Shown here piece after piece: positions 30,701 through 31,292 of a stretch of DNA of 31,292 nucleotides. Position numbers and translations under genes: made by a program. Numbering within the stretch: the first letter of the stretch is position 1; every line of letters starts with the position of its first letter. The notes beneath the pieces were generated by a model. That model saw nothing but the letters and a program-made list of their open reading frames with translations, was not told where the DNA came from and made no database searches. This DNA comes from Helicobacteraceae bacterium (GTDB lineage Bacteria > Campylobacterota > Campylobacteria > Campylobacterales > SZUA-545): NCBI GenBank assembly GCA_031275395.1, contig JAISOU010000021.1:1-31292 (forward strand). The letters are read 5' to 3'.

Positions 30701-31002
30701 AGCTTTCTTTAAGCGGCAACGAACATAACGCGACCGATAGCAATACGACCGCGTTAATATATCAATCCAAAAACCTCTCTCTTTCAATTAGCGGAACTCC
30801 TATCGACTCCGACCTTAATTTAGACGGCGTTATTGTGGGCAGAATTGTCTATACCCTTTCGCAACAAGGCGATCTATTTTATTTTTATCATAAAGAGCGC
30901 GATCGACTTGCCTACGGATACTTTAGCGATGTAAGTGGTACGATCAATTTAACGCCGATCGATTCCAACCAAACGATCGTCGATCCGCGCAGAACGCCAT
31001 AA
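27709..31002 (+). CDS. Large secreted protein of unknown function
   Basis: 1097 residues. A short Sec-type signal peptide (CALVWLSIAIYLAAA) is cleaved probably after about residue 18. The mature protein is Asp/Asn/Ser/Gly-rich with few Cys and no further membrane helix. Similar Trp-centred units recur: GAWRLIGINGF (about 27), YSWNQASQTWAIF with FEAGKAYWVRID, NGWNMLSFNDSF, and LYKLHKDRGYWVYMRQSG, suggesting repeated beta domains of the GWN...GKGYWV kind seen in surface proteins. No catalytic motif, autotransporter barrel or sorting signal is recognised. AAAAGGA precedes the ATG. The sigma-54 promoter suggests expression with the flagellar regulon; an envelope, surface or adhesin role is inference. 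Confidence 0.7.
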   Translation: MRCALVWLSIAIYLAAANVYQVPLENGAWRLIGINGFVQKTPHSFESGNGWTTILEYDDDEGNFTRDRLSDGAISSSINHDQGDEVLSTIGLKILENDSDLITAAINYEILNKDANKSMLGMFVASAGEGRKADLEIRFQEDYKGKTFYIKFNNGLVMQGVFDPKYTQGAPATLEAKKDPTTEVSRILDLIDADLSDNNLSAFDYFSVSCHSLYCVNSNIVTGGRQKLSDGTLIAYSWNQASQTWAIFNSKSQNNDFDHFEAGKAYWVRIDAPNNANAGLILAASDLTKEVYNNKLNNGWNMLSFNDSFLRHTPSAVFAPNADINGLKVRDNFAKNIVEINASSAADAARWFNRKIYELNQKGENGWRIRAYPAKNASGEEGIVLISDEDFGVTASGLKTVANQELLSGAIETPIFNMTRVDEHILALRTNGALFGANAPSPKKAAIQIGFAGDNIMSAIDLGGATSYGDVLSAINSALAANSLTKSGAVLIDEDFSGEYKTILISANKRLYARDTTFLRLFDYDDALSGEEFLLRGVSDVPVEYNNDIADKINDYTTSTGIIAYKISSDRVLLSSIATKNFELKELGKRSQFTDRYLYEESNKTTKGAIDEVYSHTALSSAAIDENGKPYKAAVLTDDLSFTAQFSADFPIDGALYNLQNAAGGSSAPDIIVGGVTRNDKTILWRQADLTVPVDNQRSALSRFNLYKLHKDRGYWVYMRQSGAQSAVTSGAKSLQPSITRRYSNIFDSNGSNAIAKTRNNISLDISIDANGFDAITQNPIEMPENVFLHIDGRSAPLLKNGASHNYFVSLNDQDLEALGEKPFNAPKTGLGLYLTSGLGARVLDERLTFDNRKPRPIEYAFDTKENGGNRGGLIIDRKEAAKIHIYEGNLSDNGNSAELIYEGAQERLNILSLYEINYDHHKPFYDLRILGEASNGLQSDSRRLFYAPLYKGTHLLSVNAITDGADKNATPIAFDLDGQNYKEWVDNYGAPTDSGVQLSLSGNEHNATDSNTTALIYQSKNLSLSISGTPIDSDLNLDGVIVGRIVYTLSQQGDLFYFYHKERDRLAYGYFSDVSGTINLTPIDSNQTIVDPRRTP

Positions 31003-31105
31003 ATATCGTTAAACGTTTCTGACGTTCTCGTCATTTCCGCGTCCTGCGCCGTTCCGTTCCGCTTCTCGGCGGGCGCTTTGTGGGAATGAGAAAGAAAGGG
31101 ATACA

Positions 31106-31170
31106 GGAATGACGGAAAGCGGCGGTTTTGTTGCGCCAAAGGTAGGTTTAGAATACGTTGGTTTTAATTA
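31106..31170 (+). repeat. Dispersed repeat tail, copy D
   Basis: Shares GGAATGAC, GCGGCGGTTTTG, GTAGGTTT, AATACGTTGG and TTTTAATT, in that order, with the reverse complement of 6943-7009. Its hairpin end is degenerate. Confidence 0.5.
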
Positions 31171-31172
31171 GT

Positions 31173-31210
31173 CCCGTCGTTCTTACGCGATAAAGCGTAA
31201 GAACGACGGG
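31173..31210 (-). terminator. Perfect 16-bp stem-loop after the flagellin gene
   Basis: Arms CCCGTCGTTCTTACGC and GCGTAAGAACGACGGG with loop GATAAA, 5 bases after the flagellin stop. No T-tract follows on the minus strand. It probably ends flagellin transcription and may also stabilise the mRNA; it can act on both strands. Confidence 0.65.
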
Positions 31211-31215
31211 AATGG

Positions 31216-31292
31216 CTACTGAAGCAATCTTAAGACGTTCTGTTGAACGGCGTTTGCTTGGCTTAAAGCGTAACTGCCGCTTTGGATCAGAA
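31216..31292 (-). CDS. Flagellin, C-terminal end only
   Basis: The window contains only the last 24 codons, ending SGSYALSQANAVQQNVLRLL-Q-stop. This is the D0 helix typical of Campylobacter and Helicobacter flagellins, which packs along the filament core. The gene continues beyond base 31292. Whether it is flaA or flaB cannot be told. Confidence 0.85.
   Translation of the reverse strand, partial: LIQSGSYALSQANAVQQNVLRLLQ

Overview
This window looks like a chromosomal segment of a diazotrophic member of the Campylobacterota (Epsilonproteobacteria). The clues are a Campylobacter-type pair of an aminodeoxyfutalosine-deaminase-like amidohydrolase overlapping a single-domain SppA protease, a flagellin C-terminus of the Campylobacter/Helicobacter kind at the right edge, and a sigma-54 type promoter near it. 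The DNA is crowded with GATCG words and repeatedly carries the octamer GCGATCGC. I cannot name a genus.

Layout, left to right. (1) 41-4327, minus: a 1428-residue protein with a PAAR-like N-terminus, a Pro/Thr/Gly linker and a hydrophobic C-terminal region, probably a type VI-like secreted effector. (2) 4667-10620, plus: housekeeping genes for menaquinone synthesis (mqnX-like), sppA, an unknown membrane protein, a tRNA-dihydrouridine synthase and an M20 dipeptidase, with an intergenic repeat element at about 6943-7215. (3) 10671-15093: a defence island on the minus strand (DNA methyltransferase, SMC/OLD-like ATPase with a possible HEPN motif, TdeIII-like restriction enzyme). It lies between the intact 3' end of nifK and a diverged second copy of that 3' end, like a pair of attachment-site direct repeats. 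(4) 15049-19389, minus: Mo-nitrogenase genes nifH - small unknown gene - nifD - nifK, ending in a terminator. (5) 19827-24772, minus: Fe-only nitrogenase genes anfD-anfG-anfK, then a flavin-binding pyridoxamine-oxidase-like gene and anfO. The anfH that normally heads this operon is reduced to its first 13 codons and replaced by about 120 bp of hairpin-rich DNA. (6) 25083-27331, plus: two overlapping, paralogous Cys/Met-metabolism PLP enzymes. (7) 27709-31002, plus: a 1097-residue secreted protein behind a strong sigma-54 promoter match. (8) 31216-31292, minus: the last 24 codons of a flagellin.

How the genes work together: the nif and anf operons point the same way. Their leaders are related in sequence, and both carry a near-identical palindrome 76-77 bp before the first codon, so they probably share a regulator. 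Because anfH is broken here, either a distant anfH exists or the single intact NifH serves both the Mo and the Fe-only enzyme. nifB, nifE, nifN, nifV and a nif regulator are not in the window. All functional calls are by reading motifs; no database search was run.
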